Positions 7,264 to 16,730 of a stretch of 64,000 nt of DNA are shown piece after piece. The stretch spans positions 1-64,000 of the forward strand of contig SEFZ01000018.1 in the NCBI GenBank assembly GCA_004173185.1, written 5' to 3'. Under the pieces are notes generated by a model. That model was given only the letters and a program-made list of their open reading frames with translations. It made no database searches and was not told where the DNA came from. The position numbers and the translations under genes are program-made. The DNA is from Sphingomonadales bacterium (GTDB lineage Bacteria; Pseudomonadota; Alphaproteobacteria; Sphingomonadales; Sphingomonadaceae). Numbering within the stretch: the first letter of the stretch is position 1; the number at the start of each line of letters is the position of its first letter.

Positions 7264-8511
7264 TTAAAGCTGAGACGCATCCCAGACGATGGGCAAGGTC
7301 TGATAGCCCACGGTCATCCCGCCGTGCGCCTTTAGTTCCGAACGGTCACCAACCCGGAAGGAGGGGAGGCGCTTCAGCCAGGTGGCATAGGCCGAATGTA
7401 ACTCCCGGCGCGCGAGTACATGGCCGAGGCAAAAATGGATTCCGGTGACGAATGCGAGATGCCGCTTGTTCTTTCGATCGAGGTCAACGGTCATCGGATC
7501 GGGGAATTCCGTTGGATCCAGACTTCCGAGCAAGGTCGGCAGCTGTACCCAGTCGCCAGCCTTGATCGTCACGCCATGGATCTCGACATCCTTCATCGCC
7601 TGGCGCCGCGGGCTGACCGGAGAGTACCGCCGCAGCATTTCCTCGACCGCGACGTTGATCTTTTCAGGGTTGGCTCGCAGAAAGTCCTGCAAGGACTGAT
7701 TGCTGGCAAGTTCGTAAAAATGCATGCCGAGCGACGTCGTGACGGTATCGAGGCCGCCCAGAAAGAAGCCGAACAACATGCCCATCATCTCGTCGTCGGT
7801 AAGCGGTCGGCCCTCGAATTCAGCTTGCACTACAGCCGTTGCAAGATCGTCGCGGGGATCATCTCGCCTTTCTTCGATCAGTTCTCGCAGAACAGTCAGA
7901 ACCTTCTCGGTTGCCGCCGCTGCGCGGGCAAAGTCGCTTTGCGAGAGCATGTCATGCTCCCATTCGACAAATTCCGGCATGCGAGAAACCGGCAAACCGA
8001 GAACTTCGAGAAAAATCGAAATCGGGAACGGAAAACCGAAGTCAGCGATGAACTCGCATTCCCCGCGATCGACGAACTGGTCGATCAATTCGTTCGCCCG
8101 CTGATCGATCGCATCGTTATATTTTGCAAGCGCCTGGGGCGTAAACCACGGGGTCATCACCGCCCGCATCTTTTTATGAAGATCGCCGTCGATACCCGTC
8201 GGGATCAGCTTCCAGCGTTCTCCAACCAAGCCCTGCAGATTGACGTAATTATTGTTCTGAAAATCGGGCGACATCAGAATTTTGCGCTGGTCGGCCGCCC
8301 CGGTGATCACCCAGCAGCCGCGCTTGAACCCGGCGTCTATGTCGTTCCAGAAGATCGGCCCACCCGAATAAGCGTCCAGAACCGTCCCAATCGGATCGAC
8401 GCGCATGCGAGGATCATTATACGCATCAAGCGATCTGATCTTGTCCGTCGGCACATGCGCGGGGCAAAAGCGGCGTTCCGCGGGCTTCAAATTTTCGGCG
8501 TCCGTAGCCAT
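7264..8511 (-). CDS. cytochrome P450 (bacterial class I type)
   Basis: A soluble P450 of about 415 residues that would hydroxylate an organic substrate using electrons from a ferredoxin. It has the I-helix motif GGLDTV (about 252-257), the K-helix E-x-x-R (EEMLRR) and the heme loop FVTGIHFCLG with the axial cysteine near residue 361. Two ATGs lie six bases apart. GGGAG is only one base from the first but seven from the second, so MATDAENL is preferred. It is the last gene of a leftward operon with the aldolase, acetaldehyde dehydrogenase and hydratase genes, which ties it to the meta pathway. The redox partners are probably the ferredoxin at 14773 and the reductase at 56583. Confidence 0.93.
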   Translation of the reverse strand: MATDAENLKPAERRFCPAHVPTDKIRSLDAYNDPRMRVDPIGTVLDAYSGGPIFWNDIDAGFKRGCWVITGAADQRKILMSPDFQNNNYVNLQGLVGERWKLIPTGIDGDLHKKMRAVMTPWFTPQALAKYNDAIDQRANELIDQFVDRGECEFIADFGFPFPISIFLEVLGLPVSRMPEFVEWEHDMLSQSDFARAAAATEKVLTVLRELIEERRDDPRDDLATAVVQAEFEGRPLTDDEMMGMLFGFFLGGLDTVTTSLGMHFYELASNQSLQDFLRANPEKINVAVEEMLRRYSPVSPRRQAMKDVEIHGVTIKAGDWVQLPTLLGSLDPTEFPDPMTVDLDRKNKRHLAFVTGIHFCLGHVLARRELHSAYATWLKRLPSFRVGDRSELKAHGGMTVGYQTLPIVWDASQL

Positions 8512-8548
8512 GGACATACTCCCAATAATATCTGGCCTTTCGGCCGAA

Positions 8549-9583
8549 CTAAGTTCGATCGCGCTCTTTGACGAGGTCGAGTGCGATATCGACGATCATG
8601 TCTTCCTGACCGCCCACCATTTTCCGGCGCCCCACTTCGCTCAGGATCGACCGAGCATCGAGGCCGTAATCCGCGGCCGCCTTTTCGGCATGACGAAGGA
8701 AACTCGAATAAACGCCGGCATAGCCGAGCGTGAGAGTCTCGCGATCTACCCGAACCGGGCGATCTTGAAGCGGACGAACGAGGTCGTCTGCGGCATCCAT
8801 GAGGGCAAACAGGTCACAGCCATGTTGCCAGCCGTAAAGGTCGGCCACGGCAATAAAGACTTCTAGCGGAGCATTGCCCGCCCCTGCTCCCATGCCAGCA
8901 AGACTGGCATCGACCCGCAAAGCGCCATTCTGTACCGCGATGATCGAATTAGCGACGCCCAGACTCAAATTATGGTGTGCATGAACACCGCGCTGCGTTT
9001 CGGGTTTCAGAACCCGGTCATAGGCCTGCAGGCGAGCCGCATATTCGTCCATGTTCAGTGCCCCACCACTGTCCGTGACATATACGCAATGCGCACCATA
9101 GCTTTCCATAAGCTGCGCCTGTTGCGCGAGGCTGTCAGCGTCGAGCATGTGGCTCATCATCAGAAATCCCGAGACGTCCATGCCGAGGTCGCGGGCGGCG
9201 CCGATGTGCTGTTTTGCGACGTCCGCCTCGGTACAGTGAGTTGCCACGCGAACGGACTTTACGCCCAATGCGCTCGCCCGCTTGAGGTCGTGAACAGTCC
9301 CGATGCCCGGGAGCAGGAGCGTGGTCAGCACCGCGTGCTCGAGTACGTCGGCGACAGCCTCGATCCACTCCCAATCGGTGTGAGCACCAAATCCGTAGTT
9401 GAAGCTCGATCCATTGAGCCCGTCGCCGTGCGAAACTTCGATGGCGTCCACTTTGGCCCTGTCGAGCGCTCGAGCGATAGCCACGACATGGTCGACGCTA
9501 TACTGATGACGCACGGCGTGCATCCCGTCGCGAAGCGTGACGTCCTGGATGTAAAGTTTCATCTGCTGCTGATCGGTGCTCAT
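8549..9583 (-). CDS. dmpG: 4-hydroxy-2-oxovalerate aldolase
   Basis: A 344-residue class II pyruvate aldolase that splits 4-hydroxy-2-oxovalerate to pyruvate and acetaldehyde and channels acetaldehyde to its dehydrogenase partner. The start of the TIM barrel has [13 protein letters not shown], with R18/D19 at the metal site and catalytic H22. The metal-binding histidines are in GVHAHHN (H201, H203). Length matches DmpG/BphI. Its first codon overlaps the stop of the acetaldehyde dehydrogenase gene by four bases, as expected for a co-translated complex. The symbol is given by analogy with the phenol pathway. Confidence 0.95.
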   Translation of the reverse strand: MSTDQQQMKLYIQDVTLRDGMHAVRHQYSVDHVVAIARALDRAKVDAIEVSHGDGLNGSSFNYGFGAHTDWEWIEAVADVLEHAVLTTLLLPGIGTVHDLKRASALGVKSVRVATHCTEADVAKQHIGAARDLGMDVSGFLMMSHMLDADSLAQQAQLMESYGAHCVYVTDSGGALNMDEYAARLQAYDRVLKPETQRGVHAHHNLSLGVANSIIAVQNGALRVDASLAGMGAGAGNAPLEVFIAVADLYGWQHGCDLFALMDAADDLVRPLQDRPVRVDRETLTLGYAGVYSSFLRHAEKAAADYGLDARSILSEVGRRKMVGGQEDMIVDIALDLVKERDRT

Positions 9584-10521
9584 GCGAGGGTTTCCGCCTT
9601 CATTCTCTTCGCAATCTTCTCCGCGGTCTTCAGCGCGGCAGAAGTCATGATGTCGAGATTCCCCGCATATGCCGGGAGATAGTGCGCGGCTCCTTCGACT
9701 TCGAGGAATACGGAGACCTTGAGCCCGGTGAACGCGTCGCCGAGATCTGGTATTCGAAGGGGCCGGTTCGATCCGATGTGCTCGAACTGGACCGCTTGTT
9801 TAAGCCTGTAGCCAGGAACATAACGCTGAACCTCGGCGACCATCTCATCGACGCTTGCGCGGATTTCGTCCTGGTCCGCCTCGTCGCAGAGGCAGTAGAC
9901 CGTGTCCCGCATGATAAGCGGCGGTTCGGCCGGGTTCAGGATAATGATCGCCTTGCCATGCTTTGCTCCGCCGACGGTGACGATGGCCTGGCTAGTTGTC
10001 TCGGTGAATTCATCGATATTGGCGCGCGTGCCCGGGCCGGCGCTCTTGGACGCAATCGAGGCAATGATCTCGCCGTAACGGACTGGCGTGATGCGATTGA
10101 TTGCATGAACCATCGGAATAGTCGCCTGGCCGCCGCATGTAACCATGTTCACGTTGGGCGCATCGAGGCTCGCGTCGCCATTAACAGACGGCACGACATA
10201 GGGCCCGATCGCCGCCGGCGTCAGGTCGACAACCCGCTTGCCATGTCGCTGCAGTATCGCGTCATGCGCAACATGCGCGCCCGCGGACGTGGCGTCGAAA
10301 ACAATCTCGATCTCGGAAAAGCCGGGCAGCGCAACCAGTCCATCTATGCCGTCCGCGGTGATCGGCACGCCCATTCTGGCCGCACGTTTCAAACCGTCAG
10401 ATTCGGGATCGATCCCGACAAATGCCGAAACCTCCAGATCGTTCGACAATCTCATGATCTTGATCATGAGATCGGTCCCGATATTGCCCGAGCCGATGAT
10501 GGCGACCTTAGTTTTGGTCAC
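9580..10521 (-). CDS. dmpF: acetaldehyde dehydrogenase (acylating)
   Basis: A 313-residue enzyme that oxidises acetaldehyde to acetyl-CoA with NAD+ and CoA, in complex with the aldolase. The Rossmann motif [12 protein letters not shown] occupies residues 6-17 and the nucleophile is C129 in [11 protein letters not shown]. Length and motifs agree with DmpF/BphJ/MhpF. It sits between the hydratase (4-base gap) and the aldolase (4-base overlap) in one leftward transcript. The symbol is by analogy. Confidence 0.95.
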   Translation of the reverse strand: MTKTKVAIIGSGNIGTDLMIKIMRLSNDLEVSAFVGIDPESDGLKRAARMGVPITADGIDGLVALPGFSEIEIVFDATSAGAHVAHDAILQRHGKRVVDLTPAAIGPYVVPSVNGDASLDAPNVNMVTCGGQATIPMVHAINRITPVRYGEIIASIASKSAGPGTRANIDEFTETTSQAIVTVGGAKHGKAIIILNPAEPPLIMRDTVYCLCDEADQDEIRASVDEMVAEVQRYVPGYRLKQAVQFEHIGSNRPLRIPDLGDAFTGLKVSVFLEVEGAAHYLPAYAGNLDIMTSAALKTAEKIAKRMKAETLA

Positions 10522-10525
10522 TGTG

Positions 10526-11305
10526 TCACTCCCCCGTGTAATTAAAGCTCACCTCGCCGAGGCCCCCGATCACCGCTCGGACCCGGTCGCCAGGTGTAAG
10601 CGGTGCCATCGGTCCCAGCGCGCCGGTGAGAAGGATATCGCCTGCCTTCAAGGGATTCCCGCGTCGCGCGAGCGTCTGCGCAAGCCATGCGGCGGCGTTG
10701 AGAGGATGCCCGATGACGGCGGCACCTGCCCCCATCGAGACGGGTTCGCCATTGAACTCCATGACCATTCCGCAACTGTACAGATCGAGCCTCTCGATCG
10801 GGCGTCCTTCGTCCGAAAGCACGAAAAAGGCCGAGGAGCCGTTGTCAGCGACCGTGTCGGCAAAGCTGATCTTCCAGTCGGCGATACGACTATCGACGAT
10901 CTCGATCGCTGCGTGAACGCTCGCCACCGCTTTTGCCACCATTTCGGGAGACGCATCGACGTCGTCGATGTCAGCGCCCAGCCGGAAGGCCACTTCCGCT
11001 TCCGCTTTGGGTTGAATTAGCCGTGCGGGATCAAGCCGCCCCCCGTCCGGAACCTCCATGTCGTCGAACAGGACACCGAAATCGGGCTGATCTACGCCCA
11101 ACTGAGCCTGCACGGCCCTCGCCGTCAGCCCCGCCTTTCGACCGACAATCTTCCGTCCGCCAGCGACCCAAAAGCGGGTGTTGAGCTCCTGAACGTGATA
11201 AGCGCCGTCTGCATCCAACGGATCGAGGCCATCGCGTAGCGGCGGGATCGCCGCGCCGGAATATGCTTCGCGCAAGCGCACGGCTAATTCTTCGAAGTTC
11301 GCCAC
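10526..11305 (-). CDS. 2-oxopent-4-enoate hydratase (FAH superfamily)
   Basis: A 259-residue protein of the hydratase/decarboxylase branch (MhpD/DmpE/BphH, also close to oxalocrotonate decarboxylase). It would add water to 2-hydroxypenta-2,4-dienoate, giving the aldolase substrate. Seen motifs are [22 protein letters not shown] and the metal-site acidic cluster KAEAEVAF. Position as the first gene of the operon with aldolase and acetaldehyde dehydrogenase favours the hydratase over the decarboxylase. The promoter region upstream is shared with the divergent IclR gene and contains operator A. Confidence 0.88.
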   Translation of the reverse strand: MANFEELAVRLREAYSGAAIPPLRDGLDPLDADGAYHVQELNTRFWVAGGRKIVGRKAGLTARAVQAQLGVDQPDFGVLFDDMEVPDGGRLDPARLIQPKAEAEVAFRLGADIDDVDASPEMVAKAVASVHAAIEIVDSRIADWKISFADTVADNGSSAFFVLSDEGRPIERLDLYSCGMVMEFNGEPVSMGAGAAVIGHPLNAAAWLAQTLARRGNPLKAGDILLTGALGPMAPLTPGDRVRAVIGGLGEVSFNYTGE

Positions 11306-11387
11306 TTCTTATTATTCCTCGAAAATGTCTCCCACCTAGGCTTAGGTGCATCAGAATCCTTGCGCTAGACGCACGCCTATCATATTC

Positions 11388-11402
11388 TCTCATCTTATGA
11401 GA
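11388..11402. promoter_or_regulatory. operator A, over the iclR start codon
   Basis: TCTCATCTTATGAGA is a perfect 15-bp palindrome (six-base arms, three-base spacer). It contains the proposed IclR ATG and lies 83 bases upstream of the divergent hydratase gene. It is the best copy, with site B, of a motif found thirteen times in this window. Confidence 0.7.
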
Positions 11403-12149
11403 AGCGGGACACCCCACATCGGATCATTGAAGCGTGTGCTCACCATGCTTGAGGCCGTTATCGCCGACGGTGGCCGCACAAGCATCGCCGCGCTTGCTCG
11501 ACAAGTGGATATGCCGACCGCAACCGCGCATCGGCAGGTCACGACGCTCGTGGCCGAGGGCTACCTCGCGCCGTCGAGCGGCGGAGGGTATGTGGCGGGT
11601 AGAAGGCTCCTCGGGCTTCTTAATATTCTCGACGAGAAACAGGTCGTCGCGAGCATCGCCGCCGCGGTTCTCCATGATCTCGCGAGGCGGGTCCGTTCGG
11701 TCGCCCAGCTAGGAACGCTGGAGAATGACATGGTGACCTACCGCATCAAGATCGGCCACGGCGCGAGCAAATTATTCACCCGGGTCGGGATGCAGCTTGA
11801 GGCCTATTGTTCAGGGATCGGGAAAGTGCTGATCGCTCACTTGCCCGAGCGGGAACGCGAGCTGTATCTTGCGACCGGTCCCTTCATTCCGCTCACTGAA
11901 AATACGATCGTCGAGCCCGAAGCGCTTGCCGCTGAATTGGAGAAGGTGAAGGAGCAAGGTTTTGCGATCGACAACGCCGAGATTTCGCCCAACCTGTTTT
12001 GCGTCGCGGTTCCGATCCGGCGCAGCAGCGGCGAAGTGATCGCGGCCATTTCCGTATCCCAGAACATGACGTATCGTCATCGCATCCCGCAGGACGAGTT
12101 GCTTCCGATGCTTCTTGCAGCTGCCGAGACAATCGAGCGTCGCGGGTAG
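11397..12149 (+). CDS. IclR-family transcriptional regulator
   Basis: A 250-residue regulator. The N-terminal winged helix (SLKRVLTMLEAV, IAALARQVDMPTATAHRQVTTLVAEGYL) is followed by the IclR effector domain (GMQLEAYCSGIGKVLIAHLP and the C-terminal region near GEVIAAISVSQNM). IclR proteins control aromatic and terpenoid catabolism; DitR of abietane degradation is one, as far as I recall. ATG at 11397 gives the usual short N-terminus but has no Shine-Dalgarno. A GTG at 11346 is an alternative. The palindrome over the ATG suggests autoregulation, and the same palindrome across the island suggests it is the master regulator. Confidence 0.92.
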   Translation: MRSGTPHIGSLKRVLTMLEAVIADGGRTSIAALARQVDMPTATAHRQVTTLVAEGYLAPSSGGGYVAGRRLLGLLNILDEKQVVASIAAAVLHDLARRVRSVAQLGTLENDMVTYRIKIGHGASKLFTRVGMQLEAYCSGIGKVLIAHLPERERELYLATGPFIPLTENTIVEPEALAAELEKVKEQGFAIDNAEISPNLFCVAVPIRRSSGEVIAAISVSQNMTYRHRIPQDELLPMLLAAAETIERRG

Positions 12150-12187
12150 AAACCTGTTCGCAGGGGCGCCAGCAGTACGGCTAGATT

Positions 12188-12202
12188 TCTCACATGGCGG
12201 GA
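12188..12202. promoter_or_regulatory. operator I (weak copy)
   Basis: TCTCACATGGCGGGA keeps the TCTCAC half-site but has a poor right arm. It lies 100 bases before the EthD-like gene start, in the only intergenic space of that operon. Confidence 0.35.
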
Positions 12203-12301
12203 TGACCCCTCAATGCTGCTCTTTGCAGGCCCCAGACGCCGGGATACCCCTGCCATCGACGCGACCACCAGAGTCTCGCGGCGAAGCAAGGAGAGCGGAC
12301 C

Positions 12302-12634
12302 ATGTTCAAGCTCATATTTTTGTTGACCAAAAAGGCCGGCATGTCCGACGCGGACTTTTTCGACTATTATGAGACAACGCATCGAGAATTCATCACCCGC
12401 TTGCCCAATGTGGCCAACTACCTCCGCCGTTACGTGAAGCCGCTACCTGGCGCGGCCGAGGATCGGCCTTTCGATGCTATCACCGAAGTCTGGTTCGAGA
12501 GCGACGCGACCTACCGCGAGGCCATGAAGGTCGCAATGACGCCGGAGTTTCAACGCGACGTCGCAGCGGACGAAGAGCATTTCGTCGATCGCACGCGTAC
12601 CAAGATGTTTACCGTCGACGAGCGCTCCTGGTGA
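12302..12634 (+). CDS. EthD-domain small protein
   Basis: A 110-residue single-domain protein of the EthD/dimeric alpha-beta barrel type (FKLIFLLTKKAGMSDADFFDYYETTHREF, later FDAITEVWFES). EthD proteins accompany P450 and ring-cleavage operons. The founding member supports ether-degrading P450 activity without a defined reaction. AAGGAGAG precedes the ATG by about seven bases. It is the first gene of a rightward operon with an SDR and an alpha-methylacyl-CoA racemase. It may act in spontaneous or enzymatic isomerisation of a pathway intermediate, but that is inference. Confidence 0.85.
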   Translation: MFKLIFLLTKKAGMSDADFFDYYETTHREFITRLPNVANYLRRYVKPLPGAAEDRPFDAITEVWFESDATYREAMKVAMTPEFQRDVAADEEHFVDRTRTKMFTVDERSW

Positions 12635-12677
12635 AGCTGCCATCGGCGTGACCTTTCAGCAGAAATGGAATTTATTT

Positions 12678-13469
12678 ATGGACCTGAATGATAAGCTTGT
12701 AGCCATCGTCACGGGTGGCGCCTCCGGACTCGGCGAAGCAACCGTTCGTTTGCTCCGCGAGCGCGGGGCGCGCGTTGCGATTCTCGATTATGACGCCGAG
12801 CGCGGAAAACAGATCGCTGAGGAACTGGGCTGCCATTTCAGCCAGGTCGATGTTTCGGACGACGAGAATGTCGCCGCGGCATTCGCCGCGGCGCGGGCTG
12901 CGCAAGGTCAGGAGCGTTTGTTGGTCAATTGCGCCGGTACCGCAGTTGCGAGTCGCACGGCGAAACCCAATCGGAAAACCGGCGCGGTGGATCGCATGCG
13001 GCCTCAGGATATCATGCCGAACGTCAATGTGAATCTGGTGGGTTCGCTACTCTGTGCCAGCCATGCCGCCGCCGGAATGATTGAAAGCGAACCGGCGGGC
13101 GACGATGCCGAGCGCGGCCTCATCATCCATGTCGCGAGCACCGAGGCCATGGAGGGAAATATTGGCTTCGCGGCTTACAGCGCATCAAAGGGCGGCGTTG
13201 TCAGCATGACCCTTCCCATGGCGCGCGATCTGCAGGATTTCGGAATTCGCGTTAATACGATTCTACCCGGCTTCTTCCGCACCGGACCGAAAATGATCGG
13301 TTCGGGCCCGCAGGCCGAAGCGGTTCATGAAAAGCTTATCGGCCTTGCGCTGTTTCCCAAGCGCGCCGGACAGCCGGGTGAATTTGCGAAACTCGTCGGA
13401 CACCTCGCCGAAAATGTCTACATCAACGGCGCGACGATCCGGATCGACGCGGGGCACCGACTCAGCTGA
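12678..13469 (+). CDS. SDR-family 3-hydroxyacyl-CoA dehydrogenase-like enzyme
   Basis: A 263-residue short-chain dehydrogenase. The cofactor motif TGGASGLG is near the N-terminus with an aspartate after beta2 (LDYDAERG), favouring NAD. The active site is YSASKGG with S in HVASTEAMEG. The sequence style (IRVNTILPGFFRTGPKM, LAENVYINGATIRIDAG) resembles type II 3-hydroxyacyl-CoA dehydrogenase (HSD17B10 group). It would oxidise a beta-hydroxyacyl-CoA or a ring alcohol. The start at 12678 is preferred because the Rossmann strand follows directly. The open frame continues ten codons upstream. Confidence 0.86.
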   Translation: MDLNDKLVAIVTGGASGLGEATVRLLRERGARVAILDYDAERGKQIAEELGCHFSQVDVSDDENVAAAFAAARAAQGQERLLVNCAGTAVASRTAKPNRKTGAVDRMRPQDIMPNVNVNLVGSLLCASHAAAGMIESEPAGDDAERGLIIHVASTEAMEGNIGFAAYSASKGGVVSMTLPMARDLQDFGIRVNTILPGFFRTGPKMIGSGPQAEAVHEKLIGLALFPKRAGQPGEFAKLVGHLAENVYINGATIRIDAGHRLS

Positions 13470-13546
13470 CGACACACACCCATGGCTTCGGCGCAAAACC
13501 AAGCAGCGCTGAACACCGAAACGCATTGCCCTGAAGGAGTTACCCC

Positions 13547-14590
13547 ATGTCCGGTCCGCTGGCAGGCTTGAAGATTATCGAACTCGCCGGGATCGGCCCC
13601 GGTCCCTTCGCAGGTATGATGCTTGCCGATCATGGTGCCGAAGTCATTCGGATCGAACGTCCGTCCACTCCCATAGATATGGCAGATCCGACTCTTCGCT
13701 CGCGCCGAATCCTCAATCTCGATCTGAAACGCGACGAGGATCGCGCCAAACTTCTCGACCTTATCGAGACTGCCGATGCCCTGTTCGAAGGCTACCGACC
13801 CGGCACGATCGAACGTATGGGTCTAGCGCCAGAGGAAATGCATCGCCGCAATCCGCGCCTTGTGGTCGGACGAATGACCGGTTGGGGACAGACGGGCCGC
13901 AACGCCATGGTGGCAGGTCATGATATCAATTATATCGCGGTGACCGGGGCCTTGCACGCGATTGGTCCTGCGGAGCGGCCGCTTCCGCCGCTTGCCCTCG
14001 CGGGCGACTATGGAGGAGGGGGTATGCTTCTCGCCTTTTCGCTCCTTGCTGCGATACTGCACGCGCAGCGCACTGGAGAAGGTCAGGTAATTGATTGCGC
14101 CATGTGCGATGGAGCCGGTCTCCTGATGACCCCGTTTTTTGCTTACCAGGCTGCCGGCTGGTGGAAAGACGAGCGCGCGAGCAACATCCTCGATGGCGGT
14201 GCCCATTTCTACAACAGCTACCGTACAGGCGATGGTCACTTCGTTGCGATCGGATCGATTGAACCGCAGTTTTACGCCATACTTCTCGAGAAGCTCCAGC
14301 TAACCGAGGATCCGGAGTTCCTCGACCAGATGAACCAGGCCAACTGGCCGCGCCTTATCGGCCGGCTTGACGCCGTTTTTGCGACGAAGACGCGGGCCGA
14401 GTGGTGCGATCTCTTTGACGGAACCGACGCTTGCTTCGCGCCCGTCCTGAGTCTTTCCGAAGCAGCCAGCCATCCGCTTGCGACTGAACGCGCCAGCTTC
14501 GTATCGATCGAGGGTGTCACCCAACCTGCCCCTGCCCCGCGATATTCTGCCACCCCTCTGGAGAGTCCCAGAGCGCCCAGAGCCTTGTAG
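13547..14590 (+). CDS. alpha-methylacyl-CoA racemase (CoA-transferase III family)
   Basis: A 347-residue member of the CaiB/BaiF fold in the AMACR branch, which epimerises 2-methyl-branched acyl-CoAs via the enolate. The N-terminal signature GIGPGPFAGMMLADHGAEVIRI is characteristic. The AMACR catalytic pair is present as the histidine in AGHDINY and the aspartate in LAGDYGGG. A true CoA-transferase of this family would have the catalytic aspartate in a different motif. Its presence implies a substrate with a 2-methyl-branched carboxylate, as in isoprenoid or sterol side chains or 2-arylpropionates. It is the third gene of the EthD operon. Confidence 0.88.
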   Translation: MSGPLAGLKIIELAGIGPGPFAGMMLADHGAEVIRIERPSTPIDMADPTLRSRRILNLDLKRDEDRAKLLDLIETADALFEGYRPGTIERMGLAPEEMHRRNPRLVVGRMTGWGQTGRNAMVAGHDINYIAVTGALHAIGPAERPLPPLALAGDYGGGGMLLAFSLLAAILHAQRTGEGQVIDCAMCDGAGLLMTPFFAYQAAGWWKDERASNILDGGAHFYNSYRTGDGHFVAIGSIEPQFYAILLEKLQLTEDPEFLDQMNQANWPRLIGRLDAVFATKTRAEWCDLFDGTDACFAPVLSLSEAASHPLATERASFVSIEGVTQPAPAPRYSATPLESPRAPRAL

Positions 14591-14772
14591 GCCCACGGTT
14601 CGGTTTGAGACCAAGTCATTGGGGGAGAGAACTCACGGCATCTGCGGCCGGGGTCGACGGATCCAAGGCGCCGACTTCGGCCAGAGTCGCCAACTCGGCA
14701 TGTCTTGTCGCTGGTACGGATGGCCCCTTAGACCAGCCTCCCTCGCTACGGCCCGCCTGTCGCCGCCGCCAC

Positions 14773-15093
14773 TCAGTGCTGAGTCTCCGGCACATGAACC
14801 AGCAGACCATCCAATAGCGCAGAACAGGCTATCTGGCACGACAGCCGGGAGCGTTCGTCGCGGCCGATAGCATATTCAAGGAGATCCGACTCGTCGCTGC
14901 CCATTTCAGGTAGTTTCTCGACCCACGCCGCATCGACATGTACGTGGCAAGTCGCACAGGACAATTGCCCGCCGCAGTCAGCGTCGATGCCGTCAACTCC
15001 TCCATGCACAGCCGCTTCCATCAGCGACACGCCTTCATCGGCATCGAGTTCCTCTTCGGTCCCGTCAGCCTGTCGGAAAACGATCTTCACCAT
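14773..15093 (-). CDS. [2Fe-2S] ferredoxin, adrenodoxin/putidaredoxin type
   Basis: A 106-residue ferredoxin. The cluster ligands are C40, C46, C49 and C86 (CGGQLSCATC and RLSCQIAC), the C-x5-C-x2-C...C spacing of P450-type and some ring-hydroxylating-oxygenase ferredoxins. It is encoded alone, divergent from the Rieske oxygenase operon with a shared promoter region that holds operator M. It can serve the Rieske oxygenase, the P450s, or both. The matching FAD reductase is far away at 56583. Confidence 0.93.
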   Translation of the reverse strand: MVKIVFRQADGTEEELDADEGVSLMEAAVHGGVDGIDADCGGQLSCATCHVHVDAAWVEKLPEMGSDESDLLEYAIGRDERSRLSCQIACSALLDGLLVHVPETQH

Positions 15094-15226
15094 TTGCTTC
15101 TCTCTCCGGACGCACCGCCGAATTCTGCAGAGGCGCGCTTGTTGTTGCTGCTTGAGCCAATAGTATAAGCGCGCCCTCGGCGTCTATTGCCCGCGCCGAG
15201 GTCGCTGCGCTCCCTCAAAGGAAAAA

Positions 15227-15241
15227 TCTCGCGTGGTGAGA
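15227..15241. promoter_or_regulatory. operator M, ferredoxin / Rieske divergent region
   Basis: TCTCGCGTGGTGAGA is palindromic with five of six arm pairs. It lies 134 bases before the ferredoxin start and 180 bases before the Rieske alpha start. Confidence 0.6.
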
Positions 15242-15420
15242 AGCCCCGGTCGACGAGGACGCCTGTTTGCGCCCCTCCGGGTTGACAAGAGAAGGGGTTC
15301 GCGTGTGTTCCAGTGAAGGGTAAAATGCGACCGCTCAAACGGCGCGCACCGAGCCGACTGCGAAACCGGAGGGCTGAAAAGCGCCACTGGAAATCCAGTG
15401 GCTGATTGGGAGAAACGACG

Positions 15421-16716
15421 ATGAATGCGATCTTGCCGGCCATTCCGCGCGATCGGGAATGGGTAAGGGACGAACCGGAAGCCGGTATCTTCAAGGTCTC
15501 GCGCGAGGTGTTCACCAGCAAGGATATTCTGGAACTCGAGCGCGAACGCATCTTCGACCGATCATGGCTTTTTCTGGGCCATGGGTCGGAACTCGAGAAA
15601 CCCAACGATTTCATTACGCGCCGGGTCGGTGGCCGCGACCTCATATTCAATCGCGACCGCAAGGGGCAATATCAGGCCATCATCAACGTCTGCCCGCACC
15701 GCGGAGCGATGGTGGAACGGCAGCCGTGCGGCAATGCGCTCAGCTTCAAATGCTTTTACCATGGCTGGGCGTTCAACAATAACGGCAAATTCGGAACCCG
15801 CTCGCCTGAAGGGGTGTATCCGGAGGACTTCGGCAAGGACGGCTCTGTCGACCTTTCGCGCGTACCGCGCCTCGAAAGCTATCGCGACTTCTATTTCATC
15901 AACTTCGACGCCGGTGCCGAGAACCTCGAATCCTATTTGGCGGGCGCGCGCGAGATCTTCGATCTCCTCGCCGATCATTCGCCGAACGGTATGGAGATCG
16001 TGGGCGGTGCTCAGGAGTATAGCCTGCGCGCGAACTGGAAGCTGCTCGTGGAGAACAGCTATGACGGCTATCACGCATCCGAAACGCACAGCACCTATTT
16101 CGACTATCTTCTCAGCGTCATCGGCATGGACACGGAGCAGGTGCTCGCGTCCATCGAGGGTGCCTCCTACGGGCGCGACCTTGGAAACGGTCATGGAATG
16201 ATCGAGGGTCGTGCGCCTTGGGGACGTCCGATCGGTCGTCCGATCCCCGCGTGGGGAGAAGAGGGCCGGATCGAGATCGAGGAGATCAAGCGCGAGCTTG
16301 CAGAACGCCTCGGACAAGACCGTGCCGAGCGCGTCGCGAGCTTTGACCGCAACCTCGGGGTCTTTCCCAACCTCGTGATCAACGACATCATGGCCATCAC
16401 GATCCGCACCTTTTTCCCGGAAGCCCCGGACCAGTTGTCGGTCACTTCGTGGGCCTTTGCTCCCAAAGGCGAGGCGCGCGATGCCCGCAAGCGTCGGCTC
16501 GACAACTTCCTCGAATTCCTCGGTCCTGGCGGCTTTGCTACGCCCGACGACGTCGAAGCACTCGAATCGGCCCAGCGTGGCTACGCCTCGGCCAAATTTG
16601 CGCCGTGGAACGACATCTCGCGCGGCATGCTCAAGGAGCAGCCGAGCTCGAACGATGAGGAACAGATGCGCGCCTTCTGGCGTGAATGGAACCGCAAGAT
16701 GAGCGGCGAAAAGTGA
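15421..16716 (+). CDS. aromatic-ring-hydroxylating dioxygenase, Rieske alpha subunit
   Basis: A 431-residue terminal oxygenase large subunit that would cis-dihydroxylate (or monooxygenate) a ring. The Rieske cluster ligands are C91-x-H93 and C111-x2-H114. The mononuclear iron ligands are H218 and H223 in the motif ENSYDGYHASETH, with bridging D215 and the likely carboxylate ligand at D376/D377 (TPDDVEALE). ATG at 15421 is chosen because GGGAG lies eight bases upstream. A TTG five codons earlier is unlikely. It heads a five-gene rightward operon (alpha, beta, amidohydrolase, SDR, meta-cleavage hydrolase) that ends at a strong terminator. Confidence 0.95.
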   Translation: MNAILPAIPRDREWVRDEPEAGIFKVSREVFTSKDILELERERIFDRSWLFLGHGSELEKPNDFITRRVGGRDLIFNRDRKGQYQAIINVCPHRGAMVERQPCGNALSFKCFYHGWAFNNNGKFGTRSPEGVYPEDFGKDGSVDLSRVPRLESYRDFYFINFDAGAENLESYLAGAREIFDLLADHSPNGMEIVGGAQEYSLRANWKLLVENSYDGYHASETHSTYFDYLLSVIGMDTEQVLASIEGASYGRDLGNGHGMIEGRAPWGRPIGRPIPAWGEEGRIEIEEIKRELAERLGQDRAERVASFDRNLGVFPNLVINDIMAITIRTFFPEAPDQLSVTSWAFAPKGEARDARKRRLDNFLEFLGPGGFATPDDVEALESAQRGYASAKFAPWNDISRGMLKEQPSSNDEEQMRAFWREWNRKMSGEK

Positions 16717-16730
16717 GCGAGGACCGCACA

